From the NCBI RefSeq assembly GCF_008042275.1, contig NZ_RDBK01000043.1, forward strand, positions 1,133,701 to 1,176,669: DNA of 42,969 nucleotides, read 5' to 3'. Source of the DNA: Streptomyces sp. OR43 (GTDB lineage Bacteria > Actinomycetota > Actinomycetes > Streptomycetales > Streptomycetaceae). This document shows, piece after piece, positions 14,785 through 22,210 of this stretch (position 1 is the first letter of the stretch; each line of letters opens with the position of its first letter). A program made the translations under genes and the position numbers. The notes under the pieces are model-generated. The model did no database searches. It had not been told where the DNA came from and saw nothing but the letters and a program-made list of their open reading frames with translations.

Positions 14785-15585
14785 TCAGGACACGGGCGGC
14801 TGAAGTACGGCGAACACGGCGCCCTGGTCGTCCTGGAGCACCGCCATCCGCCCGTACGGGATGTCGAAGGGCGGCTCGGTGACCCGGCCGCCGAGCCGCC
14901 CCACGGCCTCGGCCGACGCGTCGCAGTCCGCCACAGCGAAGTACGTGAGGAAGTAGCTGGGCAGCACGGCGGGGAACGCGTCCGTGATGACGCTGCGCCC
15001 GCCGACCGCCGTGTCGGGGCCGGGTTCGGTGCCGGCCGGGGACCACATGCGGAAGTCGACGCCCGATTCGGCGGTGCCCGGGTCGCCGGTGCCGGAGTCG
15101 TCGAGCTCCGCCGACCGGAAGCCGAAGACCTCCTCGTAGAAGGCGTCGACCCTCTCCTTCTGCCGGGTGTAGACCTCGGTCCAGCAGAAGGAGCCGGGCT
15201 CGTTCTGCTTCTGGAAGCCCTTGCGCTCACCCGCCTGCCAGAGGCCGAACACCGCACCGCCGGGGTCGGCGGCCTGGGCGAGGACCCCGGACCGGCCGGC
15301 CCGCACCGGGTCCGTGATCACCTGGCCGCCGTTCTCGCGGATCCGGGCGACGGAGGCGGTGATGTCGTCGGTGGCGAAGTAGACGCCCCAGGCCGTCGGC
15401 ATCCGGCCGTCCTGTTTGGCGGCGAGGGCGGCCACGAGAGCGCCGCCGCTGAGGGCGTCGGCGTACGGGCCGTCGCCCGCCCGGAAGGTCCAGCCGAAGA
15501 GCTCACCGTAGAAGCGCTTGCCCGCTTCGAGGTCGGGGAGCTGCACATCCACCCAGCACGGGGCGGACTGCGCGAATGCGGCCAT
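14785..15585 (-). CDS. double VOC (glyoxalase/dioxygenase-fold) protein upstream of afsK
   Basis: The protein is 266 residues from ATG 15585, preceded by GAAGGA at 9 nt. A longer form from 15618 has no ribosome site. Two VOC modules are visible: APCWVDVQLPDLEAGKRFYGELFGW (about 9-33) opens the first, and GSFCWTEVYTRQKERVDAFYEEVFGF opens the second near 135. Each ends with a 'DPGGAVFGLWQ' or 'DDQGAVFAVLQ' strand. Such proteins (CFP-30B-like) are annotated as glyoxalase- or hydroxylase-like and seldom characterised. S. coelicolor encodes the AfsK inhibitor KbpA next to afsK, and this gene occupies a similar place. I cannot confirm identity from memory, so I give no symbol. A 14-bp palindrome lies 39 bp upstream. 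Confidence 0.8.
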   Translation of the reverse strand: MAAFAQSAPCWVDVQLPDLEAGKRFYGELFGWTFRAGDGPYADALSGGALVAALAAKQDGRMPTAWGVYFATDDITASVARIRENGGQVITDPVRAGRSGVLAQAADPGGAVFGLWQAGERKGFQKQNEPGSFCWTEVYTRQKERVDAFYEEVFGFRSAELDDSGTGDPGTAESGVDFRMWSPAGTEPGPDTAVGGRSVITDAFPAVLPSYFLTYFAVADCDASAEAVGRLGGRVTEPPFDIPYGRMAVLQDDQGAVFAVLQPPVS

Positions 15586-15623
15586 GGGCCCGGATCCTTC
15601 CGTCGCGACGACACTCATCCGTG

Positions 15624-15637
15624 GTGACGCTCGTCAC
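15624..15637. promoter_or_regulatory. palindrome upstream of the VOC gene (GTGACGCTCGTCAC)
   Basis: Perfect 6-bp arms GTGACG/CGTCAC surround a 2-bp spacer, 38 bp from the VOC start. It shares the TGACG/CGTCA core with the regulon operator but differs in outer base and spacer, so I treat it as a separate candidate site. Confidence 0.35.
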
Positions 15638-15734
15638 ACCCAACGTAGCCGCGCACCGGCCCGCCCGCGCTTCAGCCCCTCCGATACGAACATATTTTCG
15701 ATACGCACGTCACGCGCGCCCCCGTCACGGAAAG

Positions 15735-15756
15735 TTATCCACCGAAGTTGTCCACA
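15735..15756 (+). other. pair of DnaA-box-like sequences
   Basis: TTATCCACC (15735-15743) and TTGTCCACA (15748-15756) are same-strand 9-mers 13 bp apart. The second equals the preferred Streptomyces DnaA box TTGTCCACA, and the first matches at 7 of 9. They lie in the 326-bp gap between the VOC gene and the TetR gene, framed by GTTATC (15734-15739) and GATAAC (15764-15769). No dnaA, dnaN or large box cluster is present, so this is not oriC. The rest of the gap shows only a direct repeat of CGATACG (15682, 15699) and the TetR promoter. Confidence 0.5.
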
Positions 15757-15899
15757 GGCTGTTGATAACACTAATCAGGCTGTGGGGAACGGGCGGGCCG
15801 CCCCTGGGGCACACCCTCCGAAATCCACCCACTCCCCCCACCGCGCCTGCCGCACTCCCCATTTGCAGTCGGCCGAATCGCGCTCCGATCACCCGTCGG

Positions 15900-15918
15900 T
15901 AAGCTGACGGCATGACAG
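15900..15918 (+). promoter_or_regulatory. leaderless TetR promoter with degenerate regulon operator
   Basis: The -10 element TAAGCT (15900-15905) is followed by 6 nt and the ATG at 15912, so the mRNA should start at or next to the start codon. CTGACGGCATGACAG (15904-15918) overlaps both and matches the regulon consensus with a perfect left arm and 4 of 6 positions in the right arm. This would suit weak autorepression. Confidence 0.5.
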
Positions 15919-16559
15919 GACAAGTACGCACCGTCGACGGCCGCGTGGCCGGTCGGCGAGGACAGGCGACGCGGCAGAAGCTGCTCGACTGCCTCAGCGA
16001 GATGCTCAGCTCCTCGCCGTACCGGGACGTCAAAGTCATCGACGTCGCCCGGAAGGCGGGGACTTCACCCGCAACCTTCTACCAGTACTTCCCCGACGTC
16101 GAGGGCGCCGTCCTCGAAATCGCCGAAGAGATGGCCAAGGAAGGTGCCGGACTGACCGAACTGGTCGCCGGACGCTCCTGGGTCGGAAAATCCGGATGGC
16201 AGGCAGCCGAAGAACTCGTGGAGGGATTCCTCGACTTCTGGCGGCGCAACGACGCCATTCTGCGCGTGGTCGATCTCGGCGCGGCCGAGGGCGACAAGCG
16301 GTTCTACAAGATCCGCATGAAGATCCTGAACTCCGTCACCAACTCCCTTACGGACTCGGTCAAGGAGCTCCAGGCCAAGGGCAAGGTCGACAAGGACGTC
16401 AGCGCCGCGGCGATGGCGGGCTCCCTGGTCGCGATGCTGGCCGCCGTCGCCTCGCACCAGAAGGGCTTCACCACCTGGGGCGTCAAGCAGGCCGAACTCA
16501 AGCCGAACCTCGCGCTGTTGGTGCATCTGGGCATCACCGGCAAGAAGCCGACGAAGTAG
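15912..16559 (+). CDS. TetR-family regulator, candidate repressor of the CTGACG-N3-CGTCAG regulon
   Basis: The protein is 215 residues. The N-terminal HTH spans about 19-65, with DVARKAGTSPATFYQYFPD as the recognition helix region. The C-terminal ligand domain carries a long helical stretch (EELVEGFLDFWRRND, GDKRFYKIRMKILNSVTNSL). TetR proteins of this type commonly sense acyl-CoA or lipid-derived ligands. Evidence for control of this window: its start overlaps a degenerate copy of the shared palindrome, and it sits between regulon members (fadD3/thiolase at 7.7 kb and fadE/thiolase at 18.5 kb). It is translated from a leaderless mRNA and ends before a strong bidirectional hairpin. Two other TetR genes in the window have their own, different palindromes, which makes this one the best remaining candidate. 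Confidence 0.82.
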   Translation: MTGQVRTVDGRVAGRRGQATRQKLLDCLSEMLSSSPYRDVKVIDVARKAGTSPATFYQYFPDVEGAVLEIAEEMAKEGAGLTELVAGRSWVGKSGWQAAEELVEGFLDFWRRNDAILRVVDLGAAEGDKRFYKIRMKILNSVTNSLTDSVKELQAKGKVDKDVSAAAMAGSLVAMLAAVASHQKGFTTWGVKQAELKPNLALLVHLGITGKKPTK

Positions 16560-16624
16560 CGCCCGCTCCGGAACCCCGTACTGGGTGACGCGCGGTGATC
16601 CCGGGCGCCCCAGGTCCTGTCTCA

Positions 16625-16658
16625 CCGACGGCGGACCACGCAGGTGGTCCGCCGTCGG
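16625..16658. terminator. bidirectional hairpin terminator
   Basis: A perfect 15-bp stem (16625-16639 with 16644-16658) and a GCAG loop lie between the converging TetR and Ddn-like genes, suited to ending both transcripts. Confidence 0.8.
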
Positions 16659-16680
16659 CGTTCCCGGACCCCTCCGGACA

Positions 16681-17187
16681 TCACACCGGACCGTCACGCC
16701 CCTCCACCGCATCCAGCCGGAACAGCCGGATCTCCCGGTCGATCCGGGCCTGGTACGCGGCATAGGGCGGCCAGAACCTCAGCGCCGCCTCCCACACCCC
16801 GGCCCGCTCCTCCCCGGCCAGCAACCGTGCCCGTACGGGAATGTCGCGGCCCTTCCAGTTGATGACGGCCGCCTCCGGATGAGCCAGCAGGTTCGCCGTC
16901 CAGGCGGGATGACCCGGACGGCCGAAGTTGCTGCCCACCAGAATCCAGTGGCCCGAACCGCCGTCACCCGGCTGCGGCATGCAGGCCAGCGGGGTCGTCC
17001 TGAGCTGCCCGCTGCGTGCCCCCGGCACCGTCAGCACCACCCCCGGCAGCATCTGCGCGCTGAGCAGCACCCGGCCGCGGGTGAGCCGGTGCACGGTGCG
17101 GTCCATGGCGGGCACGACGTGCGGGGCGATCCGCGCGAAGACGCGGGTCGAGGACACCTTCTGGACGAGCCGGACCCCGGGCGGCAT
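16681..17187 (-). CDS. nitroreductase/deazaflavin (F420)-dependent oxidoreductase, Ddn-like
   Basis: The protein is 168 residues. Its ATG at 17187 shares one base with the dehydrogenase stop (TGATG), so translation is coupled. LPGVVLTVPGARSGQLRTTPLACMP is the split-barrel start of the Ddn/DUF385 family. WILVGSNFGRPGHPAWTANLLAHPEAAV is its hallmark F420-binding region, and FWPPYAAYQ a typical tail motif. Family members use reduced F420 to reduce enones, quinones or nitro groups. In an operon with an acyl-CoA dehydrogenase, a redox step on an unsaturated ring or chain is a fair guess. Confidence 0.85.
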   Translation of the reverse strand: MPPGVRLVQKVSSTRVFARIAPHVVPAMDRTVHRLTRGRVLLSAQMLPGVVLTVPGARSGQLRTTPLACMPQPGDGGSGHWILVGSNFGRPGHPAWTANLLAHPEAAVINWKGRDIPVRARLLAGEERAGVWEAALRFWPPYAAYQARIDREIRLFRLDAVEGRDGPV

Positions 17188-18407
17188 CAGACCGCCACCT
17201 GACCGGCCGGCCCGCGCCCCGCCGGGCCGCCGGCCTGCTCCTGCCCGAACATCCCGGCCCGCTCGGCCGCATGGTCACGGAGCCGGTGCACGGGGCCGAG
17301 GAGCAGCTCGTCGGATGCGGCCCGGTTGAAGTACAGCTGCGCCTCGTCCTCCCAGGTGAAGCCGATGCCGCCGTGCAGCTGCACGGCCTCCGCGGTGGTG
17401 ATCCGCAGCGCTTCCAGCGCCTGGGCGAGCGCAAGACCGCCGGATTCCGGGTCCCAGGCCGCGTAGTACGCGGCGGAGCGGGCCGAGCGCACGCGGACGT
17501 ACAGGTCCGCCAGGCGGAGCTTCACGGCCTGGAAGGAAGCGACCGCCCTGCCGGACTTCTCCCGCTCCCCGACGTAGTCGACCGTCCGTTCCAGCGCGCT
17601 CGCCGCCGCCCCGGCCGCCTCGGCGGCGAGTGCGACGGCCGCCGTGCGCCCGGTGGCCGTGAGCGCGGCGATCGCATCCACGGCGTCGTCGGCGCCGAGG
17701 AGTTCGGCCTCGGTGTCGCGCAGTTCGATCCGGGCGAGCGGCCGGGTGACGTCGAGCGAGGTCTGCCGGGTACGGACGAGACCGGCGGGCGGCTGCGGCC
17801 CGTCGGTCCTGACCAGGAACAGCAGGGTGCGGCTGCGCGGAAAGCCGCCCGTGTGCGCCGCGACCAGGAGCAGTCCGGCGCTGTGCCCGTCCAGCACCTG
17901 GGCCGCCTCCCCGTACAGCCGCCACCCGCCGTCGCCGCCGGCCGGCCGGGCCTGCACGCCGCCCGCCCGTCCGCCGCCCGCCCAGGCGCCGCCGGTGAGA
18001 TCGCCGGTGAGGCCGAGCGCGGTGGAGAGCGAGCCGCCGGGGACGGCCAGGGCCGCGGTGAGATCGCCCGACGCGAGGGACGGCAGCAGGGCGGTGCGCT
18101 GCTCGTCGGTGCCGAGGGCGAGGATCAGGGGGGCGGCGAGTACGGCGGTGGCGAGCAGCGGGGACGGCAGCAGGGCCCGGCCGGTCTCCTCCAGGGCGAC
18201 GGCGAGCTCGGCCGGGCCGCGGCCCCCGCCCCCGTACTCCTTCGGGAGGGCGAGTCCGGGCAGCCCGAGCTCCCGGGAGAGCCGGTGCCACAGTGCGGTG
18301 TCGTACCCGTCCGGTGTCGGTGCGGCTCTCCCCGCGTCGCGTTCGGCGAGCAGGTCGCGCAGGGTGCGGCGGATCTCGTCCTGTTCCGCGGTGAAGGCTG
18401 CATCCAT
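17187..18407 (-). CDS. acyl-CoA dehydrogenase (FadE-type)
   Basis: The protein is 406 residues; ATG 18407 follows AAGGAG. The family body is plain: FTAEQDEIRRTLRDLL N-terminal helix, GLPGLALPKEYGGGG, the middle beta domain and C-terminal AVQLHGGIGFTWEDE with the Glu usual for the catalytic base position. The middle domain is unusual, with a Gly/Ala-rich insertion (GGAWAGGGRAGGVQARPAGGDGG) where the flavin/substrate strand pair should be. Related FadE proteins of steroid degradation work as alpha/beta heterotetramers. No second dehydrogenase subunit lies nearby. First gene of a two-gene operon with the Ddn-like protein, under a one-mismatch operator. Confidence 0.87.
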   Translation of the reverse strand: MDAAFTAEQDEIRRTLRDLLAERDAGRAAPTPDGYDTALWHRLSRELGLPGLALPKEYGGGGRGPAELAVALEETGRALLPSPLLATAVLAAPLILALGTDEQRTALLPSLASGDLTAALAVPGGSLSTALGLTGDLTGGAWAGGGRAGGVQARPAGGDGGWRLYGEAAQVLDGHSAGLLLVAAHTGGFPRSRTLLFLVRTDGPQPPAGLVRTRQTSLDVTRPLARIELRDTEAELLGADDAVDAIAALTATGRTAAVALAAEAAGAAASALERTVDYVGEREKSGRAVASFQAVKLRLADLYVRVRSARSAAYYAAWDPESGGLALAQALEALRITTAEAVQLHGGIGFTWEDEAQLYFNRAASDELLLGPVHRLRDHAAERAGMFGQEQAGGPAGRGPAGQVAV

Positions 18408-18446
18408 CGGCGGGCTCCTTCTCCTCGGAGGCCGGCGGCCTCCGAT

Positions 18447-18461
18447 CTGACGGGCCGTCAT
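18447..18461. promoter_or_regulatory. regulon operator (CTGACGGGCCGTCAT, one mismatch)
   Basis: CTGACG-GGC-CGTCAT, with one outer base changed, lies 39 bp upstream of the acyl-CoA dehydrogenase start. It is probably the site for the leftward operon; the neighbouring rightward thiolase has its own copy at 18554. Confidence 0.68.
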
Positions 18462-18553
18462 GCTAGGGGTGAAGCAGCGAGATTCCCAGAGTCTCGCAGG
18501 GCGACAGGCGCCACAGGATTCGCGGACGGCAAGGTGGTTCGCCTTCCCTGGAT

Positions 18554-18568
18554 CTGATGTACCGTCAG
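18554..18568. promoter_or_regulatory. regulon operator overlapping a leaderless promoter
   Basis: CTGATG-TAC-CGTCAG has one mismatch to consensus. The -10 hexamer TACCGT (18560-18565) lies inside the palindrome, and the ATG follows 7 nt later at 18573. Repressor binding would directly cover the -10 element. Confidence 0.7.
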
Positions 18569-18572
18569 ATTC

Positions 18573-19751
18573 ATGCCTGCCACGCCCTCTTCCCGCCGCA
18601 AGGTCGCTGTCGTCGGCATATCCCTCGCCGACTGCGGACGCGTCGACACGGCCACTCCGTACGCCCTGCACGCCCAGGCCGCCCGCCGCGCGCTCGCCGA
18701 CTCGGGCCTCGACCGGTCGGTCGTCGACGGCTTCGCCTCCGCGGGCCTCGGCACGCTCGCCCCGGTCGAGGTCGCCGAGTACCTGGGCCTGAAACCCACC
18801 TGGGTGGACTCCACCTCGGTCGGCGGCTCGACCTGGGAGGTCATGGCGGCCCATGCGGCCGACGCCATCGCGGCAGGCCGCGCCAACGCCGTCCTGCTGG
18901 TGTACGGGTCGACGGCCCGGGCCGACATCAAGGCGGGCCGCCGCACGTCCAACCTCTCCTTCGGGGCCCGCGGCCCGCTCCAGTTCGAGGTGCCGTACGG
19001 GCACTCGCTGATCGCCAAGTACGCGATGGCCGCCCGCCGCCACATGTACGAGTACGGCACCACGCTGGAGCAGCTCGCCGAGGTGGCGGTGCAGGCGCGG
19101 GCGAACGCGGCGGCCAACCCGGACGCGATGTTCCGCAGCCCGGTCACGGTCGACGAGGTGCTGTCGGGCCCGATGATCGCGGACCCGTTCACGAAGCTGC
19201 ACTGCTGTATCCGCAGCGACGGCGGTTGCGCGGTCCTGCTGGCGGCCGAGGACTACGTACCGGACACGGCGAAGGCCCCCGTCTGGATCCTCGGCACCGG
19301 CGAGCACGTCTCGCACTCCACGATGTCGGAGTGGGACGACTTCACGGTCTCGCCCGCCGCCGTGTCCGGCCGCCTCGCCTTCGAGCGGGCCGGGGTGCGG
19401 CCCGCGGACATCGATCTGGCGGAGATCTACGACGCGTTCACCTATATGACGCTGGTGACGCTGGAGGACCTGGGCTTCTGCGCGAAGGGCGAGGGCGGTT
19501 CCTTCGTGGAGAAGGGCCGCACGGGCCTCACCGGCGAACTCCCGGTCAACACGGACGGCGGCGGCCTGTCCGCCTGCCACCCCGGGATGCGCGGTCTGTT
19601 CCTGCTGGTGGAGGCGGTACGCCAACTGCGCGGCGAGGCGGGTGAGCGTCAGGTGCGCAAGGCGGGGGGCCGGCTGCCGGAACTGGCGGTGGCGTCGGGG
19701 ACGGGCGGATGGTTCTGCTCGTCGGGGACGGTGGTGCTGGGGCGGGGGTGA
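18573..19751 (+). CDS. second thiolase-like protein (SCP-x/Ltp family), nucleophile position changed
   Basis: The protein is 392 residues, starting at a leaderless ATG 18573. RKVAVVGISLADCGR, VDGFASAGLGTLAPVEVAEYLGL, DGGCAVLLAAEDY, LAEIYDAFTYMTL and VNTDGGGLSACHPG place it in the same branch as the protein at 7790. Where that protein has GGSCATL, this one reads VGGSTWEVMAAHAA, with Thr at the Cys position, so classic thiolase chemistry is unlikely. That fits Ltp2-type retro-aldolases. No DUF35 gene is adjacent; its partner may be one of the DUF35 proteins at 8952 or 33936, which carry the same operator upstream of their operons. Confidence 0.82.
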   Translation: MPATPSSRRKVAVVGISLADCGRVDTATPYALHAQAARRALADSGLDRSVVDGFASAGLGTLAPVEVAEYLGLKPTWVDSTSVGGSTWEVMAAHAADAIAAGRANAVLLVYGSTARADIKAGRRTSNLSFGARGPLQFEVPYGHSLIAKYAMAARRHMYEYGTTLEQLAEVAVQARANAAANPDAMFRSPVTVDEVLSGPMIADPFTKLHCCIRSDGGCAVLLAAEDYVPDTAKAPVWILGTGEHVSHSTMSEWDDFTVSPAAVSGRLAFERAGVRPADIDLAEIYDAFTYMTLVTLEDLGFCAKGEGGSFVEKGRTGLTGELPVNTDGGGLSACHPGMRGLFLLVEAVRQLRGEAGERQVRKAGGRLPELAVASGTGGWFCSSGTVVLGRG

Positions 19752-19903
19752 GACTGCCCCGGCGCGGGCTTCCCGGGCCGGGACCGACGTCCGGCCGGAG
19801 TCGAGAGCGAGGTGAGCGCTCTCGCCCACGTCTCCGGCCCCGGCCCGGCCGCCCGCGCCGCATCCACTTCGCTCTCCGCTCCTCCACCGGATGGAATGGG
19901 CGG

Positions 19904-20581
19904 ATGACTGATGCATCCGACGCCGGACGGCGCGCCTTCCTCGACCTGCTCCACTCCCAGCGCGTCTGGGACATCGAGCTTCCCGCCTTCGACCCGGCCA
20001 CGGCGCCCCCCGCCCCGCTCCCCCTCTTCCACGCCTGGTTCGCGGAGGCGGTCGCCGCCGGGCAGGCCGAGCCGCACACGATGACGCTGGCGACGGCCGA
20101 CGCGGAGGGTCTGCCCGACGTACGGACGCTGATGCTGCACGACGCCGACGCGCGCGGCTGGCACTTCGCCACGCACGCCACCAGTGCGAAGGGCCGCGAG
20201 CTCGCCGCCCGCCCGTACGCCGCGCTCGGCTTCTACTGGCCCGCGCAGGGCCGGCAGGTACGGGTCCGGGGACCCGTCACCGCCTGCTCCCCCGCCGAGA
20301 GCAGCGCCGACCTCCACGCCCGCTCGACCGGGGCGCTCGCCTCGGCGCTGGTGGGGCGGCAGAGCGAGGTACTGGGCTCGACGGCGGAACTCGACCGGGC
20401 CTCGGACGCCGCCTGGCAGCGGGCGCGGGAGGAGCCGGACGCGGAGGTGGCGAGCTGGACGCGGTACGTGGTCGAGGCGCGCGAGGTCGAGTTCTTCCAG
20501 GGCGACGCCCGGCGCCGGCACGTACGGCTGCGCTACCGCCGGAACGGTACGGGCTGGGAGCGGGAGCTGCTCTGGCCCTGA
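19904..20581 (+). CDS. pyridoxamine 5'-phosphate oxidase family protein (PdxH/PhzG-like)
   Basis: The protein is 225 residues from ATG 19904. The FMN-binding split barrel is seen in EPHTMTLATADAEGLPDVRTLMLHDAD and WHFATHATSAKGRELAARPYAALGFYW. The C-terminal RLRYRRNGTGWERELLWP matches the PdxH/PhzG dimerisation tail. It could oxidise pyridoxamine phosphate or a phenazine-like substrate, and it has no operon partner to decide. Middle segment SAKGRELAARP is the usual FMN phosphate-binding stretch. Confidence 0.85.
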   Translation: MTDASDAGRRAFLDLLHSQRVWDIELPAFDPATAPPAPLPLFHAWFAEAVAAGQAEPHTMTLATADAEGLPDVRTLMLHDADARGWHFATHATSAKGRELAARPYAALGFYWPAQGRQVRVRGPVTACSPAESSADLHARSTGALASALVGRQSEVLGSTAELDRASDAAWQRAREEPDAEVASWTRYVVEAREVEFFQGDARRRHVRLRYRRNGTGWERELLWP

Positions 20582-20611
20582 CCGGCCGCCACCATGTGCC
20601 GCCGCGCCGCG

Positions 20612-20815
20612 TCAGGTGACCGTGATGGCCTGGACAGGGCAGGCGCGGGCCGCCTCGGCGACCATGGGCCCGGGCTCGGCCTCCGCCAGGAGCTCGCTGA
20701 GCCCGTCGTCGTCCTGCGTGAACACCTTCGGAGCGGCGAGCGCGCACTGCCCGGCGCCGATGCACACGTCCCTGTCGATATCGATCCGCATGGCCGTCAT
20801 ATCCGTCATCTCCAT
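20612..20815 (-). CDS. ferredoxin of the [3Fe-4S] type, partner of the P450
   Basis: The protein is 67 residues from ATG 20815, or 62 from ATG 20800, which has GGAG at a better 9-nt distance. The three cluster Cys are in CIGAGQC (C-x5-C) and the later CPVQAI. Ala stands where a fourth Cys would be, giving a 3Fe-4S cluster. DIDRDVCIGAGQCALAAP is typical of Streptomyces P450 ferredoxins. It lies 23 nt after the P450 gene and should pass electrons to it. Confidence 0.9.
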   Translation of the reverse strand: MEMTDMTAMRIDIDRDVCIGAGQCALAAPKVFTQDDDGLSELLAEAEPGPMVAEAARACPVQAITVT

Positions 20816-20838
20816 CCGCCCTTTCGCTCGGGTGCCGG

Positions 20839-22041
20839 TCACCAGGTCACCGGCAGCTCGATGAGCCCTTGGACCGTGTCCCCCGGTTTGAACGGGATGT
20901 CCTCGGCCGGCACCGCGAGCCGCAGACCGGGCAGCCGGTCGAAGAGCGCGGGCAGGGCGATCTCCAGCTCGGCCCGCGCGAGGTTCTGACCCAGGCACTG
21001 GTGGATGCCGAACCCGAAGGCGACGTGGTTCCGCGCCCCGCGCCCGAGGTCCAGCTCGTCCGGTGCCGGGTAAGCGGCCTCGTCCCGGTTGATCACCGCA
21101 GTGGACAGCAGCACCCCGTCCCCCGCCCGCAGGGTCACCCCGCCCACCTCGATGTCCTCGACGGCCACCCTGGAGAGCCCGTCGGCGATGGACAGGAAGC
21201 GGAGCAGCTCCTCGACGGCAGCCGGAACGCCGTCGCTCCCGCCGCGCAGCCGGGCCAGCTGGTCCGGGTGCTGGAGCAGGGTGAGGGTGCCGAGCGAGAT
21301 CATGTTCGCGGTCGTCTCGTGGCCGGCCACGAGCAGGATCTGGGCCAGCCGCACCAGCTCCTCCAGGTCCACCGCCCCGGTCTCCAGCTGCTTGGCGATG
21401 AGCTCGTCGAGCAGCCCCTCGCCGGGGTCGCGCCGCTTCCGCTCGATCAGTTCACGGAAGTACGCGCTCAGAGCGTCCCGCGCCGCCTCGACATCGGAGC
21501 CCGCGGGGCCGCGCAGCAGCTTGCGGGACTGCGCCTCGAAGAACTCGTGGTCCGCGTAGGGCACGCCCAGCAGCGCACAGATGACCATGGAGGGCACCGG
21601 CAGCGCGAAGGCGTTGACCAGCTCGGCCGGCGGGCCCTGCGCAACCAGCGCGTCGAGCAGCCGGTCGACGATCTCCCGGATGCTGGGCCGCAGCGCCGCC
21701 GCCCGCCTGACCGTGAAGCTCGGGATCAGCATCCGGCGCTGCACGTTGTGCTCCGGGTCGTCGAGGCCGAGCAGTTCGACGCGCCGCTGGGTGGTCGCCG
21801 CCAGCCTCCGGGCGAAGAAGGGGAACGCGGGGTTCTCCCGGTCGGACGAGAGCCTCGGGTCCACCAGCAGGGCGCGCGCCTCGGCGTGTCCGGTCACCAG
21901 CCACACCGTACGGCCGTCGAAGAGCCGCACGCGGGACACGGACTGCTGGCCGCGGCTCGTGCTCGGATAGCCGGTCGGCGGGTGGTAGGGACAGGTGCGG
22001 TCCTGCGGGAAGACGACGGTCTCTGTCTGTGCCTGTGTCAC
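20839..22041 (-). CDS. cytochrome P450, CYP105-like
   Basis: The protein is 400 residues with a GTG start at 22041. The heme loop is FGFGIHQCLG with ligand Cys near 349. The I-helix motif LLVAGHETTANMIS and the K-helix Glu-x-x-Arg (EELLRF) are present. The early segment FPQDRTCPYHPPTGY and the end PGDTVQGLIELPVTW are characteristic of CYP105D-like enzymes, which hydroxylate diverse xenobiotics and macrolides. Ferredoxin follows in the same operon. A 19-bp imperfect palindrome at 22089-22107 lies 47 bp upstream and is a likely operator. Confidence 0.9.
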   Translation of the reverse strand: MTQAQTETVVFPQDRTCPYHPPTGYPSTSRGQQSVSRVRLFDGRTVWLVTGHAEARALLVDPRLSSDRENPAFPFFARRLAATTQRRVELLGLDDPEHNVQRRMLIPSFTVRRAAALRPSIREIVDRLLDALVAQGPPAELVNAFALPVPSMVICALLGVPYADHEFFEAQSRKLLRGPAGSDVEAARDALSAYFRELIERKRRDPGEGLLDELIAKQLETGAVDLEELVRLAQILLVAGHETTANMISLGTLTLLQHPDQLARLRGGSDGVPAAVEELLRFLSIADGLSRVAVEDIEVGGVTLRAGDGVLLSTAVINRDEAAYPAPDELDLGRGARNHVAFGFGIHQCLGQNLARAELEIALPALFDRLPGLRLAVPAEDIPFKPGDTVQGLIELPVTW

Positions 22042-22088
22042 GGCGGACCTCGCAAGGAGAGGGGGGCGTCATACCGATCACCCACCAC

Positions 22089-22107
22089 TAGATGCCTCAG
22101 GCACCTA
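22089..22107. promoter_or_regulatory. 19-bp imperfect palindrome upstream of the P450
   Basis: TAGATGCCTCAGGCACCTA reads as arms TAG-x-TGCCT and AGGCA-x-CTA around a central C, with one unpaired position. It lies in the divergent region between P450 and htpX, much nearer the P450. The shape suits a MarR- or TetR-type regulator. No such gene is beside it. Confidence 0.5.
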
Positions 22108-22210
22108 AACAGCTAGGTCCTGTTCGGCCAAATGCCCGGAGCGGAGCGGACGCATCCACTTTCGGCCATCGAGGAGCACCATGGAGGCAGGTGAGGACTG
22201 GAGGTCACCC

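Noticed and set aside
15735..15769. Replication origin
   Set aside because: Only two DnaA boxes and no dnaA/dnaN or AT-rich unwinding region.
18408..19916. Upstream extension of the acyl-CoA dehydrogenase frame to 19916
   Set aside because: It is antisense to a clear thiolase gene, and ATG 18407 has an ideal ribosome site and a family-typical N-terminus.
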